Below are positions 1 to 11,528 of a DNA stretch of 64,000 nucleotides, piece after piece. A model generated the notes under the pieces. The model worked only from the letters and a program-made list of their open reading frames with translations, was not told the origin of the DNA and did not search any database. Source of the stretch: Cyclaneusma minus (Eukaryota > Ascomycota > Leotiomycetes > Marthamycetales > Marthamycetaceae); NCBI GenBank assembly GCA_037179335.1, contig JAKZHN010000008.1:372001-436000 (forward strand), read 5' to 3'. A program made the translations under genes and the position numbers. How positions within the stretch are numbered: the first letter of the stretch is position 1; every line of letters begins with the position of its first letter.

Positions 1-737
1 CCAATGCCCCTGTGGTAGGTACTGGTGGTGGATCTGTCCCCAACCCTGCGCCTTCAAGCCTCTTCGGAGGAATCGCTCCGGCTTTTCCTATTCCTCTCTT
101 CGCGACCGTTACCAACGGTACTACTTCCTCAAGAATCCTTACTCCTGCCCGTACACCCTTTGGGGACTTTTGTTCTGGCACTGCCCAGGTCTCGTACAAA
201 CCCACCCTCATGCCTGTTGAGGGTGGCCATGATTTGTTCGGGACATGCGTGTACTACCAATGGGCGATGCGGAACATCTGCGAGCAGGATCAATACCAGG
301 GATTCTCTCAGGAAGAACTGAGGTTGGCCGACTACACTCGAGGAAGGAGATACGGGCCACCCGAGAAGGTATCCGCTCAGGACCTCGTTGAACTATGGGT
401 CCTAGCCGATTATCTGCAGATGCCGGAGCTGCAAGACTACACGATGGACTGTATCTGGAACAAGATGAAGTTTACTGGCGGCCGATTCGACATTTACAAT
501 CTAGTGTACGAGAAAACGCCTGAGGAATCGCCGTTGCGCTTGATGCTCGTCGACTGGGCTGACGGGGTTGGAATACTAGGAGAGTACATGAGAAAGAACC
601 CCGACCTCTTTCCGAACGAATTTCTCTTCGACCTGGCAGTAAGGCTTATTGAGAGGTTAAGGACGTTTAGCACTGTCAATATGCCCAACTCAGAACGGTA
701 CTATGTCCAGAGAGGCTTGTTTGGAGGTCGTTCGTGA
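1..737 (+). CDS. BTB/POZ-domain protein, 3' part only
   Basis: The reading frame is open from the window edge (phase begins at base 3) to a TGA at 735-737, so the start and the N-terminal half lie outside. About 245 residues are visible. The part after residue ~75 (GTCVYYQWAMRN through ADYLQMPELQDY to LVYEKTPEESPLRLMLVDW) has the look of the C-terminal half of fungal BTB proteins: a helix pair after the BTB fold, then an acidic DLVELWVLADYLQMPELQ segment. The first ~70 residues are Pro/Ser/Thr-rich linker. The same segment, with about half the residues identical, recurs in the decayed copy on the opposite strand at 1568-2608. BTB proteins of this kind are presumed protein-interaction modules, some acting as Cullin-3 adaptors; the specific partner cannot be told. 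Confidence 0.75.
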   Translation, partial: NAPVVGTGGGSVPNPAPSSLFGGIAPAFPIPLFATVTNGTTSSRILTPARTPFGDFCSGTAQVSYKPTLMPVEGGHDLFGTCVYYQWAMRNICEQDQYQGFSQEELRLADYTRGRRYGPPEKVSAQDLVELWVLADYLQMPELQDYTMDCIWNKMKFTGGRFDIYNLVYEKTPEESPLRLMLVDWADGVGILGEYMRKNPDLFPNEFLFDLAVRLIERLRTFSTVNMPNSERYYVQRGLFGGRS

Positions 738-1567
738 GTGGTCTGTTATGGTCTTCAGCAGCAAGGGTTCAGACTTCGGACATGGCTTCCTAGGAAAGGA
801 TTGAACATGTGTCATTCTTGCTGAAGACACATTGCTTTCTAGTCTCTGTCTCAGGCTTTACACCAAGAGGCTGATCTGGACGAGTCCCGTCCCAGACACT
901 GGACAGAGAAAAATACGAGCACTCTTCAGACCAAAATCCTCATTCAAGAATTTGTGAAAGTGATGACCGTGAAAAAACCATGATTTTTGATACTAGGGCA
1001 TGGCGATTGTTGGACAGTTGACCTCGGGCTGGGATACTGTTCGCTGCTTTGGCTTGACTCCTTGAGGTTTGACTAGATTTTCTTGCATGTTGTGTTTCCA
1101 ATCCGTAATGAAATTTCCGAGAATTTGATTTGTCGATGCTAGGTCAGGCTTAAGTCTAACGAATGGTAGTCAAAAGGGGTGTCATTGCTTAGACATTTGT
1201 TCACGGTCATAACCTTCATGCATCTCTGGATCAAGTTCTTGAGTCAAAGAGTGATCATCTTTTCTATCTGAAACAGCCCTAAGTCGCAGGCAATTTATCT
1301 TGATTCCGGAAAGATAGTCACCGTTTGTTCCGCGTTCCTGCTGCATGGCCTATTTGCGCAGGCCATTAGCAGCCCGTTTTTTTGCTAAGGGCGCATTTCT
1401 CTCCTCCCTCGCCTGACAGCTTCCAGTCCTTGGGAGCTTGAGCCCAGTATCAAGGACTCTGCGAATTCAAGCCTGGCAACCGTCCCGAGTTGCATTGCTC
1501 GCGTTCCGTTCCGCAGAGTAAGCGCAACAACGAGATCTCCCTGGATCGCAGATGGATCGCGGCTGGA
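738..1567. other. Intergenic, tail-to-tail between BTB copies
   Basis: About 830 bases between the 3' ends of the two convergent BTB copies. No coding frame, RNA gene or repeat was recognised. Confidence 0.5.
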
Positions 1568-2689
1568 TCATAGCTCGTAGTCTTCTGTGGCCACAAAGTA
1601 GTCTGATACTTTGAGCTTTGATGTGACTGCAGAGCCATACTGGCCATGACGAAGTAGCTTTGTTCTCTTCACGGACAATACTGCCCAGTCCAAGAGGAAC
1701 TCCTGTGGGAACATTTCGGGGTTGTCTCTGACGTATGAATCATCTGTAACAAAGCTGCTAAACCAGTCAACCACCATCTTGCGCAGCGGCGAGGTACGAC
1801 TTGTTTTCTCGTAGATCAGGTTGTAGATGTTAACCCGGCCCTCCAGACGCTCTATTTTCTGACAGAGGTGTTGCATCACGTGGTTCTGTAACTCCGGCAC
1901 CTGAACATAGTCGGCGAACACCCACAGCTCCACGAGGTCTTGGCCAGAAGGAGCGTGGTGCTACTTCGCTTCGGGGTAGTAATCTGCGAGCTTCAGTTCC
2001 TCCTGAGAGACATTCTCGTAGGACCTCTGGAAACAAATGTTGTGGAACGCCAGCGCCTCGATGCCAGTCCTGGTGGGGTTTGGGTCTCTGAGGTAGGTGA
2101 CCTGGTATCCAACGCTGCTAGTTCCAGTGCATTCCACTACCACATCACCGTTGTGGGGGTTGTTGATATCAGGTGCAGCGAAAGCTGATCTGGCACTCTT
2201 CGTGCCAGATTCGTCCTCGTCGGGAGCAGTTTCGAAGGACATGGATGAGCCATTGGCGCTAAAGGTGCCACTTGGTTCTTATGCAGTACCACTTGTAGCT
2301 TCTTGTGTTTGTGGTCCAGTTAACTGAATTGTGTAGGTATCATACTCTCCAGTATATGCCCAGGAGACGAAAAGACCGAACACTGCTGGCTCCACGTGGT
2401 CCAGAGTCAAAGTACGTGTCTTGGCCTCCATAAAGGGTCCATCGAACGCTTTTGTGAAGTACTGGGAGTGCCAAGTGAGGAATCTCTTGTAGACCGTCAA
2501 AGTCTCCGGCTTCTTTGAGCCGACGACGATTTTGACGACATCTTTCATTACTTCGGGATCCCTGAATCTCTGGGTCAGTAAGGTATCACAGCCACTGATG
2601 AAGCGCATAATCGACCTACGAGAAGCTGGGCATGTCCTCCGTCATCTTGCCGGTCTTTTGCGTGGTATGCGCAGCTGGGGCGACGCTCA
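1568..2689 (-). pseudogene. Decayed BTB-domain gene, paralogue of the gene at 1-737
   Basis: Read on the minus strand, one frame gives a typical BTB start (CDTLLTQRF, VVGSKKPETLTVYKRFL, WHSQYFTKAFDGPF, VFGLFVSWAYTGEY) from 2608 and runs on to EFLLDWAVLSVKR near 1650. It is cut by two in-frame stops: a TAA at 2279-2281 and a TAG at 1961-1963. Sequence on both sides of each stop stays in the same frame and aligns with the neighbouring BTB gene (SQEELKLADYY, DLVELWVFADYVQVPELQ), so these are nonsense lesions and not exon borders; no GT..AG pair fits them. Upstream, an ATG at 2689 opens a frame (TEDMPSFS) that meets the BTB frame only after a one-base shift near 2612. The copy is therefore probably a pseudogene. 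A frame-keeping intron over either stop cannot be fully excluded. Confidence 0.7.
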
Positions 2690-3231
2690 TAGCTGCGACC
2701 GCAGAGGGCTTGCGCAGAGAAATCTTCGTCGGTGTATGCCTTTGTACGGAGGTGGATTGAGTGCAGCGCTCGTTTGGCGCTGTTCAAGCTGTTCAAGCTG
2801 TTCAAGCTGCTCTGCTTGGTGACGTTGTGGGAGGGTCGGCGTCGCAGAGGCAGACAACCTGTCCAGGGCGTAGAGGTTGGTTCAGGGAATAATCGAAGGG
2901 AAGCTAACAGGACAGTGCTTTCTTGAAAAGAGACTAGCTAAGCGAAAGCCAGTGCGGCTGTCTACTAACCCAATAGGGTAAGCTCATCACGGTTGAGTTT
3001 GGAGCGTAGTGCAAGTCTATATCGACAGATCGTTTCTCAAATGACAGAAGTCTGTCAACCCGCGAGGAGTTGAAGCAGTTGGAAGTAAATGATTCGGACT
3101 TTTCAAGCACGCTGGAACTAACGCTGGAACTATATAGAGTCAAGTGGCTAGGGCACCTTTTATAGCTAGCTCTCCTTTACGGCTACATAAATATCCTATG
3201 TAGCCATACTCATACGAAGATAAGCTCCCTC

Positions 3232-3534
3232 CTAAGTAGATCGCAGCAAAGTTACCACGAGGGACACGGCACCGGTATGTTTTATATGCGTGCAGCCGAC
3301 TTTCGGAGCGGACTGAATGTTAATAATGAAACCTGCCCAGTGCCCTATGATCCTTTCCAGACCTTCTGGTAGACCGTTCTGGTATTCCCAGAAAACATTC
3401 TCAACAATCAGCACTATCTTAGGTACCTTTGAAAGGTCGGGGACCGGAAGACTGAGAAGAAAAGCCGAGATCTCACCAAATTGGAGGGCGGGCTGAGCAC
3501 TTAGAGAGCGGGCAAGCTGACGGATGTGGGACAT
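3232..3534 (-). CDS. Possible small hypothetical protein
   Basis: ATG-initiated 100-residue frame, no recognised family. The middle part (DLSKVPKIVLIVENVFWEYQ) looks protein-like, but no splice signals, homologue in the window or promoter support it. On the minus strand a TATAAAA-like string at about 3155-3165 points toward the BTB pseudogene, not to this frame. It may be a remnant or chance. Confidence 0.2.
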   Translation of the reverse strand: MSHIRQLARSLSAQPALQFGEISAFLLSLPVPDLSKVPKIVLIVENVFWEYQNGLPEGLERIIGHWAGFIINIQSAPKVGCTHIKHTGAVSLVVTLLRST

Positions 3535-3766
3535 AAACTCTCAGGGCCAATTCTCAAGTGACTGATTTGTTATACTTATTCCCGTCATCTAAATCTTTAA
3601 AGTGGTTATGATTGCTCTTGATCGCCAGGCTGGCTTGCTATCTGACTGGCATACAAACTCAACTCACCTCCAGAAAGTCGTCCATTTCCGAGATGATGGA
3701 ACAACCAAGAGAATGACAGCAAAAACGAAATACTTGCTTCGAGCCAGCTGCGAGCGGTAAAACAAT

Positions 3767-3861
3767 TGCATCGACCGGGAATCGAACCCGGGGCCCATCG
3801 AGGTTGGATGATTCGGGAATCATCATGGCAACGATGGATTTTACCACTAAACCACCAATGC
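3767..3861 (-). tRNA. tRNA-Gly(GCC) with a 24-base intron
   Basis: On the minus strand the mature ends are GCATTGG and TCGATGC followed by A73, which form a seven-pair acceptor stem with G-T wobbles. The D-arm carries TGGTTTAGTGGTA and the T-arm carries CCGGGTTCGATTCCCGG. The anticodon stem CATCG/CGATG encloses loop TTGCCAT with anticodon GCC. A 24-base insertion sits directly 3' of position 37, the standard place for nuclear tRNA introns, and contains a short inverted repeat (GATGATTC/GAATCATC). Without it the tRNA is 71 bases. Confidence 0.95.
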
Positions 3862-4248
3862 TGATCTGTTGTTTGAATGAAAAAAAATGCCAAACTTGAA
3901 CCTATGAATCATCGGTACATTTCTGCTAAGATTAGAAAATTAGTCGTGAATAGTTACAAATTTATCTCAACTTCCAGATGAGATGGAATAATATCGGTAA
4001 CTGGTCGGTGCATTTATGGTGAAGACTGTCTTTCTTGGCAATGACGATGAGGGGATGCGACATTGAACCAACACATGTGGCACGCGATCTCGAAACTCGT
4101 TACTTGAGCTACACCTAAGCTCCTTTGTCTCCAAGCGCCCGCCTCCATTCCAACCAACACCTCCCTCCCCCACCTCTCTCCAAACACCTCCCTACAGCCT
4201 ATATACGACCTCCCCGCAAGATGACCTGAAGAACAAAACACCGCAATC
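3862..4248 (+). promoter_or_regulatory. Upstream region of the 5-phosphatase gene
   Basis: The last ~130 bases before the ATG are strongly C/T-rich on the plus strand, as is usual for fungal leaders. No TATA box or specific factor site was recognised. Confidence 0.4.
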
Positions 4249-5670
4249 ATGTCCACCGTAACCATAATCCCCGCCAAACCCCCCTCCCTCAACCTCTTCA
4301 TCTGCACCTACAACTGCGGCAAAGCCCCCATCGACATCTCCTCCTTCGGCACCCAACTCCTCGCGCACTTCACCTCCCACCATCTCCCGCCCATCCTCGT
4401 GCTATGTCTCCAAGAACTCTCCACCATCCACGATGCCTTCATCGGCGGCTCGAATCTCGACCCCTACTACGCCTGCTTCGACGATGCCGTCAACTACGCA
4501 GCGCAGAAATTCGAAGCGCCCGATGAGGAGGCTAGATACAATTATGCTGATTGGACGAAAATCTATACGCCGGTTGTGCGACAGAATGCGGGCCAGACGG
4601 CCGTGGTGGTTTATGCGATCAATGAGGACACGATCAAAGGGGTGGAGACGGCGAGCGTGGGGGTGGGGGATTGGGAGTTGGGAAATAAGGGAGCGGCGGG
4701 GGTGAGGTTTACGTATACGGATTTCTGGCATGAGGACGGGCGCGATTTTCCTGTCGAGCTCACATTCGTCTCCGTGCATCTCACAGCCATGGAATGGGAA
4801 GTTTCGCGACGCAACCAAGATTGGAAGAAAATCGTGCGCGGCCTCGTTTTTTCGTCAACGGCGGGCGGGGATGGAAAGGAAAGGGGAACGGGGGCTGGGG
4901 GAGCGGATGAAGATAGACCGCTGCTTTCTGTCTCGCCGGCAAATGCGAGCTTGTACAAGCCGACGGCGCATCTGTTTGTGGCGGGCGATTTCAACTACAG
5001 GACTTCGAGTATGAAGCCGGCGCCGAACGACCATAAAGAATGCTTCCCGCAACCGCATCACGAACCAGATTCGCCAAACCACTACAGCAAGCTGTTTTTG
5101 CGCGATCAGTTGAATCAAGAAAAGGACGCCGGGCGCACGCTCCACGGGCTCAAAGAAGCAGAGGTTACGTTTCCGCCAACCTACAAATACGCCATCGAAG
5201 CGCCGTTTCTGCTACCCGATGAAGAGATGAAACGTTGGCAGTGGGCCAAACATCGCTGGCCGAGCTGGACAGATCGTGTGCTGTATTTGGAAATGCCGAG
5301 TTGGGTGAAAACTAAAAGCAACAGTGAAGGGAGGAAGGATGGGGAGGTGAAGATTGTGACGAAGAAGTATGCAGCGCTGCCGTTGATGCCGACGAGTGAT
5401 CATAGGGCGGTGACGCTGGAGGTGGAGGTGCCGTTGGTTGGTATTCCGCAGCCTGACGAGGATGAGGCAAGTGGGGATCCGAGGGTGAAGATGCCGTTTG
5501 GGATTAATCCGGACTGGAAGACTATCAAAGAGCGTGCCGCCAAGCGGGAAAAGGTTGTGGGATATTCCTTGTGGCTGACCACCACAGGGGATGGGGCGGG
5601 CATTCTTGTTGCGAGCATCGTGGGCATTGTGGGGGCGTTTTTGGTACTCAAGTCTATGTTGGCTTCTTGA
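4249..5670 (+). CDS. Inositol-polyphosphate 5-phosphatase, tail-anchored (Inp54-like)
   Basis: A 473-residue intronless protein of the IPPc/EEP fold. Signature elements appear in family order: FICTYNCGK (17-25), LQELS with the metal-binding Glu (54-58), LGNKGA (144-149), VSVHLTA (174-180), AGDFNYR with Asp/Asn (245-251), TFPPTYKY (307-314), WTDRVLY (340-346) and the catalytic SDHRAV (383-388). The known reaction of the family is removal of the 5-phosphate from PtdIns(4,5)P2. The last ~35 residues hold one hydrophobic helix (about 450-467) after a basic stretch and end in a short tail, as in yeast Inp54, which is held on the ER by its C-terminus. Assignment to the Inp54 subgroup is inference from architecture (single catalytic domain, no Sac1 or OCRL-type domains). 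The ATG is in good context, just after a C/T-rich leader. Confidence 0.88.
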   Translation: MSTVTIIPAKPPSLNLFICTYNCGKAPIDISSFGTQLLAHFTSHHLPPILVLCLQELSTIHDAFIGGSNLDPYYACFDDAVNYAAQKFEAPDEEARYNYADWTKIYTPVVRQNAGQTAVVVYAINEDTIKGVETASVGVGDWELGNKGAAGVRFTYTDFWHEDGRDFPVELTFVSVHLTAMEWEVSRRNQDWKKIVRGLVFSSTAGGDGKERGTGAGGADEDRPLLSVSPANASLYKPTAHLFVAGDFNYRTSSMKPAPNDHKECFPQPHHEPDSPNHYSKLFLRDQLNQEKDAGRTLHGLKEAEVTFPPTYKYAIEAPFLLPDEEMKRWQWAKHRWPSWTDRVLYLEMPSWVKTKSNSEGRKDGEVKIVTKKYAALPLMPTSDHRAVTLEVEVPLVGIPQPDEDEASGDPRVKMPFGINPDWKTIKERAAKREKVVGYSLWLTTTGDGAGILVASIVGIVGAFLVLKSMLAS

Positions 5671-8429
5671 AGGGAGGCTTGGGGGTCACGAAGGGCGTGG
5701 GGATCTTTGATGGGTACCTATGGGCAGCAGCGAGGAGTTTGGCATCAAGGGAGTGGGTTTGTGAGGGCATGTTTTATGATGGAACGGATAGGCAGCTCGG
5801 CATCACCAGTTTATGAAACAGAGACGATTCTTTCCAAGCACACAGTAGAGGCGTGAAACTGGGACTTGTATGTCAAGCCAGAGGACGAGGAAATATACAA
5901 GTCACTTGACGATCCTTGCGAAGCGCAGGCTCGGTGACCCGAGTACAAGGCCATCCTGAAGTGGAAAGGGGTAGGCTTGTATCGCACAGTCTGAATTCGT
6001 ACACGGCATGGGTTCAGCTGCCACGATTTGAACAGTCTTGCGAAATAGTATTTCCAGTGCACCTTCATTGCCAATAACATCAATCACCTCTCTGCAAAGG
6101 TTCCTGAAGCATGAATTTCACAGAACGCTGGTCGCCTGAGGAGTTTAAGCCTTAGCAAAGCTGTGTTATGCCGTAGCAACGGGTGGAGCTTTTGCTGCTT
6201 CAGGAATCAGGGTTTCGGCGTGGAGACCAGGTGCAGCAGTTCTGAAGTGGAGATAAACTGGATAAACTGGATATTTATGGAAGTCCGGCAAGCATCATCT
6301 GGAACAGGATCTTCGCGCGCTGCGGTGGAGACTGGAGCCGTGTGCTCAGGGCTCTTTGACGCAAGTAGTGACGTGTTTTTTTCTGGAAGCTGTGCAGTGA
6401 TGCGAACTGTGGACGTGCAGATGTATATTTGCTTTATTATATAGAAGGTAGAGGGAGGTATGTGTTGCGAGGAGCAACGAGATGGAGAGGAAATGCTCTC
6501 TCTTGACAGATGATAACCAGTTTTGACAACTGAAGGGCGAAAGCAGCAGGAAGCCTGGAACTCGAACGTTTCAGCACAAGGTCGTAGCAATTTGGAATAG
6601 AATGTCATCGCAGTGAGCCTCGACCGAACATCTGGGAGCACCGCTGCACAGAGGATCTCGGATTAACGAATGGCGAGGCAGAGAGGAGAGACCGAGCTTT
6701 CGATGTTGCTAGAGGGTAAATATTCAGGCCGAAGTCCGAACGAGTGGCTGGCGTGGAGAGAGTACGAGACTTGATCCCGATGCTCTTCTCTTCCGAATGG
6801 CGAGTTGAATGTCATCAGTGGTCATACCCTGTGATATCAACAGCTGGGACGAACTCTGGTCTTGACTTCCACGGTTGTCAGGCTGAAGGAATGCCAAGTT
6901 TGAGATGCTCAGGAACAGGAACAGGAACCAGCTCAGACATTTCGGCCCTCGGGTTGACAGGTGATGGGTGGTGACGGGTGGACGGCTTCGAAGCTTGGCG
7001 GTAACGGTGAAGGAGAACGTGCGTCGGCGTCGCTGCTGAGACGAGCTTGTTGGGATGGAGAAATATCATAAATGAATACGAGCCGCGGGAAAATATACCT
7101 TGCAAGTCGTGAGATGGATACGAACTTGATTCGATAAAGTGAATAATCCAAAGAGGGCAGGGTGAAATGGTGACAGCTGTATGGGCCGATATATTTGATA
7201 TGGACACCGATGTTGCCGTGGTAATTGATGCTCCCGAAGGCTAATGCTATATGTCAACTTCGCCACGTTAATAGGGGGTTTCCATATGACCATCGTAGAC
7301 AGGTAGGGAGATCAAACCAAACCAGAAATCGACTGTCAAGGCCCAGTCCAACACGGAGGACATTCCATCGTCCGCTTTCAAGATCGGTGTCTCCGTCGGT
7401 ACCAGCTTTCAGCTAGCCAGACACATGGGCGGCGCAGCTTGGTGTGACGGCCAGCCAGCCGTCGTGCACATACTAGAGCGTGCCCAATCCCCACCCTCTC
7501 AGGCTTTCACCACTGTAGCTGCTGACTAAGCGCCTTGGACTTTTGGCGCAGCTGGAGTCTCCTTTCCCTCCATGCACATCGCTGTCGGTACCTTTTTGCA
7601 TCGTCACACTCTTGTATTTTTTTGGATAGCCTCAGTCCCGCTCTGCATTCTGCTGCGTCTGGGGCCTCCGCTCGTTGCATCTCGCTTGCATCCGCTCTGC
7701 ATTCTGCTCCTTCGGTAAGGCTCCCCCGATTCCCCGTCCAGAACGCCTGCCAAAGTTCCAAGCATCGAGTCAGCGCAGAGAAAAGGACCAGACGAGAGGC
7801 CTCAGCTTATTATTGGCGAGCTGAGAGCGCGGGCGTCAACTCACTGTCAACACGACAGCCAAACGAGAACCTGTCGATTCTTCGGCCTGAAATCGAGGCG
7901 CGCCTGCGGAAACTTGTTAGATGGGTGCTTGACTGATTCTCTGTCAAACTACCTACCATTTGCTGCCCGGCCACTCTCCATCGGATCGCGGCAAATTCAA
8001 GCATCTTCCACCAACGCAAGACCAACCACCAGGGCGCGCCATCTGAATTCTTGCCGCCAAGCCTCTGAACATCGACTTTCTGGCTCGCCGCTCCTTTTCT
8101 CAAATTCTCTACACCGTCGGCGAATGCATGCGCAGAGCCACTGACTGCGTGCCGCATCTAAGACACGCATAGACTCGCTCTGGAACAACCAAGCTGACCA
8201 CTTCTTCAAAGTTCAAAAAACGAGTTCTCTCTTTTCGCCTCCCCATTCGCCTTCGCTGTGACTATTGTCCAAACGTCGATTTAATACACATCCTCCATAT
8301 ACCTACACATTCGAGCTTGCCTCACCCAAACACAACATCCGAGACCCGCCAGCTGAGACAGCCTTGCCCGCAATTCTGCACATGCTCCTCATCCTTTAGA
8401 CGTCGCTCCTTCCCTCAACCTCCCTCCCG
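5671..8429. other. 2.8-kb gene-poor interval
   Basis: Only scattered short frames on both strands, none with a family motif or splice-supported extension. Minor simple repeats: taaactgga doubled near 6255 and caggaa tripled near 6910. The last ~250 bases are C/T-rich and are probably the leader of the gene starting at 8430. Confidence 0.45.
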
Positions 8430-11400
8430 ATGCCTAAATTCCCCGTCAGCTTCGGCCGACGGAAGTCCATCTCCAATGTCCTCGACAATGTCCAGCCTGA
8501 GCAGCCAGCGTCCCCCGCGTCTTCTTTCAAGGTCATTGAGCGTCAAGGTCCTTCCAAGAGCTTCGATGGCGGCGTCAAACTGAACCGGATGACGAACCAG
8601 CCGCGGCCTAGTACCGCGCATTTGGATGGGGATGGCAATGGGTTTGACGACTTCAAAAACAATCGGTACGTTTCAGCTAGCCCGTCTCTTTTGCGTTGGT
8701 ACTCGAGCTCCCCCATTAAACCGTCAGTCGGCCTGCATGAAATTGCCTAAAACAGGGGTTTCGGGGATTTTTTCTCCTTTAATTTCGCACGGTGGTGGAA
8801 CATATGCTGACCAGGCTGAAGCGGCAGTGGAGGATCAAACGCGAATACAGTATCCACAACGGATGATTCGTCACGAAAGAGCGCAGCCTCGACAGCACCT
8901 TCATCAACCGATCTCCATGCCCAGAACGAATGGCAATCCCCCCATGACAAACCCTTCACCGATATCCCTCCCCCTCCTGCCCCGAGGACAGGCTCCGCAT
9001 TCTCTCTCAAAGCTGCAGGAAGAAATTTCTCATTTGGGCGTGGAAAACCATCTTCCCCCCAACAGGCTGCACGAAACTCGTCGGTGGATGAAAACGTGGG
9101 AAGGCCTAGCACGTTGACGGAAAGCAGCTTTGCAAGCACAGTAACCCCTGCAACCCCTGCAGCCCCTGCAAAAGGTGATGAGCGAGAACTGGCACAGTTG
9201 AGTATGGGTGGTGACTTTGCAGACATGTTCTCTGGCCATGGGGGGCGAAAAAGCCAGTTGGTGGAGGGGGGTTCGGGGTCATCGTCGTACAGCCCAGTAT
9301 GACAGAAAACATTCCAAATTTTCCGTGTACCAGGTCACTGACATTCAGCACAGGAATTTTCGACGCATGACCATCCCATTCGATCATCAAATGGTTATTC
9401 TACACTTGCTCGTAGTAATCAGCCATCTCCACTCCATCTTGATCGGAAGGCACCAGTATCACCAGGCCCATATTCGTGGGGCAAAAGTTCGAATGACGGG
9501 TTGATGGGAAGTGGTAGTCCTTCGCCTGTACACGACAGTGGAACACCACCTCCGGTTCCACAGCATGCGAACAACATGGGAAGTAGAGAAACAAGAGACG
9601 GGGTTACACCCCCTCCCATGGCTGCCCAGCGAAACGGAGTAAAGCGAAGCAGCGCATTTGCTGACCGACGAAAGTCTACCTTGGAGATGAAAGATGACGA
9701 TGAAGATGAGGATGCACGACTTATGAGGGAATCTCTCTCCGCCGCGCGCCAATTGGGTGTACCTCAGCGCCAGGAGAAGGAGAAGCTCAGAGACAGCTGG
9801 GCGGGTTTACCTTCGGCCGCCGTGGTGTACAACAGTTCCAAGGAACGTGAAAATTGGCGTGGAGGACAAGTTGAAAACACCCCGCAACAAAAGAGACCGC
9901 AGTCCTATGTGGACGAACCCGAGGAGGAGGAAGATCTTTTCGATCACCAAATTGCAGATGCAGCGAACCTTGTTGCTCGATTCGAAAGCATGCCATCACC
10001 ACCAGAAGCTAAGGCTCCACAACATAAGGTCATGACAGCAGCGCAATTCGAGCGTGCCAGGCAAGACCAGGAGCGACTGAGAATAGGAGGCGGTCCGAAA
10101 AGTGATGATAATGACGAAGATGACGACAACTACGATGACGAAGAAGACGAGGCGGAGAAGCATCGACAACTGGCGAAACAGCGACGTAAACAGGAAGCTC
10201 ATATGGCCGTGTACAGACAGCAGATGATGAAAGTCACGGGCGAGGCTCCACCGATGAGACCAACCATGTCTGCTGCGCAAAGTACTCCCAATCTTCCCGG
10301 TATCTCCATGACTCCTGAAAATGAACCCGAGGAGGACGAGGATGTCCCCTTAGGAATTCTTGCGGCTCATGGTTTCCCCAGCAAGACTCGTGCGCCTGGT
10401 ATGCTCAACAGCTTTGGATCAAACCCCAACTTGCGTGGTGCCGCGGCTCAGCAAGCATATCCATCTCCTGCTGGGTCATTGAAGGGTGGAGTTGCTGGAC
10501 ACAGCGGCAGTGCCAGTGTCCCCGTCTTTGCTAGACAACTTCCCCAAGACCCCTATTTCGGCGCCGGCCTAGTGAATGCGACCAACCGTGAAAGTCTTGC
10601 TCTGGGCGGTGGTGCACCTGGGTCATCTGGAGGTCCACGATTATCACCGCAACCTGGCGGACTTGTAGGTGTCATTGCAAGTGAAGAACGATCTCGCGCT
10701 ATGAGGAGAGGCAGCCCCAACACGGCCAGCGAATATCCCCCACTGCCGCCGGGTATGGCAATGCCTCCGGGCATGGCGATGCCACAGATGGGCATGCCGA
10801 TGGGTATGGGGATGCCAAACCCCGGCATGCTCACAGCTGGCGACCAAGCCCAGATGCAGATGACACAGCAAATGCAGCAATTCATGCAGATGCAGCTGCA
10901 GTTCATGCAAATGATGGCTTCTGGAACTCCTGGCCCTCAAGGCGCCGCTGGAACGCCCGGCGCTCAGTACCCCTTCCCCTCAAACCCATCAGGAGCACCA
11001 CAGTTGAATCTCCCGAATCTTCCCTTTGCCAACAACGGCCGAGCATCGTCGATGAGCGGCCACATGATGCCTCCACCCCAAGGTCTCCGACCCAGCTCAG
11101 CCCAGGCGAACCCGAATCCGCGCGCCATGAGCATGTTGGATCCTAACGCAGCACCGTGGATGCAAAGTGGCGGCAACTCGTCCGCTCCTTCGCTGGTGCT
11201 TCCAGGCGGCGGCGGATATACGCCCTCGATTGCGCCCTCGGAACGCAGCAATGTGGGCTTGCCGGGACGCTATCGACCAGTCTCGCACGCACCTCCTGCA
11301 GCTTCGGACGCAGGTCACAGCAGGGATAACAGCTTGACCCGTGCTCCCGGCAAGAAGGAGAATCAAAAGCCGACAGTTCGGGTGGTTAGGGGCGAGGAAG

Positions 11401-11528
11401 AAGATGAAGAGGAGGGCTGGGAGGAGATGCGCAAGAAGCGCGAGGCGAAGAAGAGTATGTGGCGCGAGAAGAAGGGAAATGGCAGTGGGACCGGGCTGGA
11501 GGAGATGCTTCGGGGATTGGAGACATAA
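8430..11528 (+). CDS. Conserved-looking low-complexity protein, 959 aa, function unknown
   Basis: Three exons: 8430-8665, 8828-9296 and 9354-11528. The introns are 162 and 57 bases (GTACGT..CAG and GTATGA..CAG), and the frame joins exactly at phases 2 and 0. The N-terminus (MPKFPVSFGRRKS) is basic and followed by long Ser/Pro-rich linkers. Residues ~330-520 contain acidic tracts (DDDEDED, EEEEDLFD, a D/E-rich run) and a charged helix (AEKHRQLAKQRRKQEAHMAVY). A Met/Gln/Pro-rich zone at about 700-760 has repeated GMAMP/GMGMP and QMQ units. The C-terminus ends in an acidic then basic amphipathic segment (EEGWEEMRKKREAKKSMW). There is no transmembrane segment or enzyme motif. I do not recognise the family; the make-up suggests a scaffold or condensate-forming protein, which is speculation. 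Confidence 0.8.

Noticed and set aside
6207..6641. 144-codon minus-strand frame
   Set aside because: No family motif, and short frames on the other strand are equally open; probably chance.
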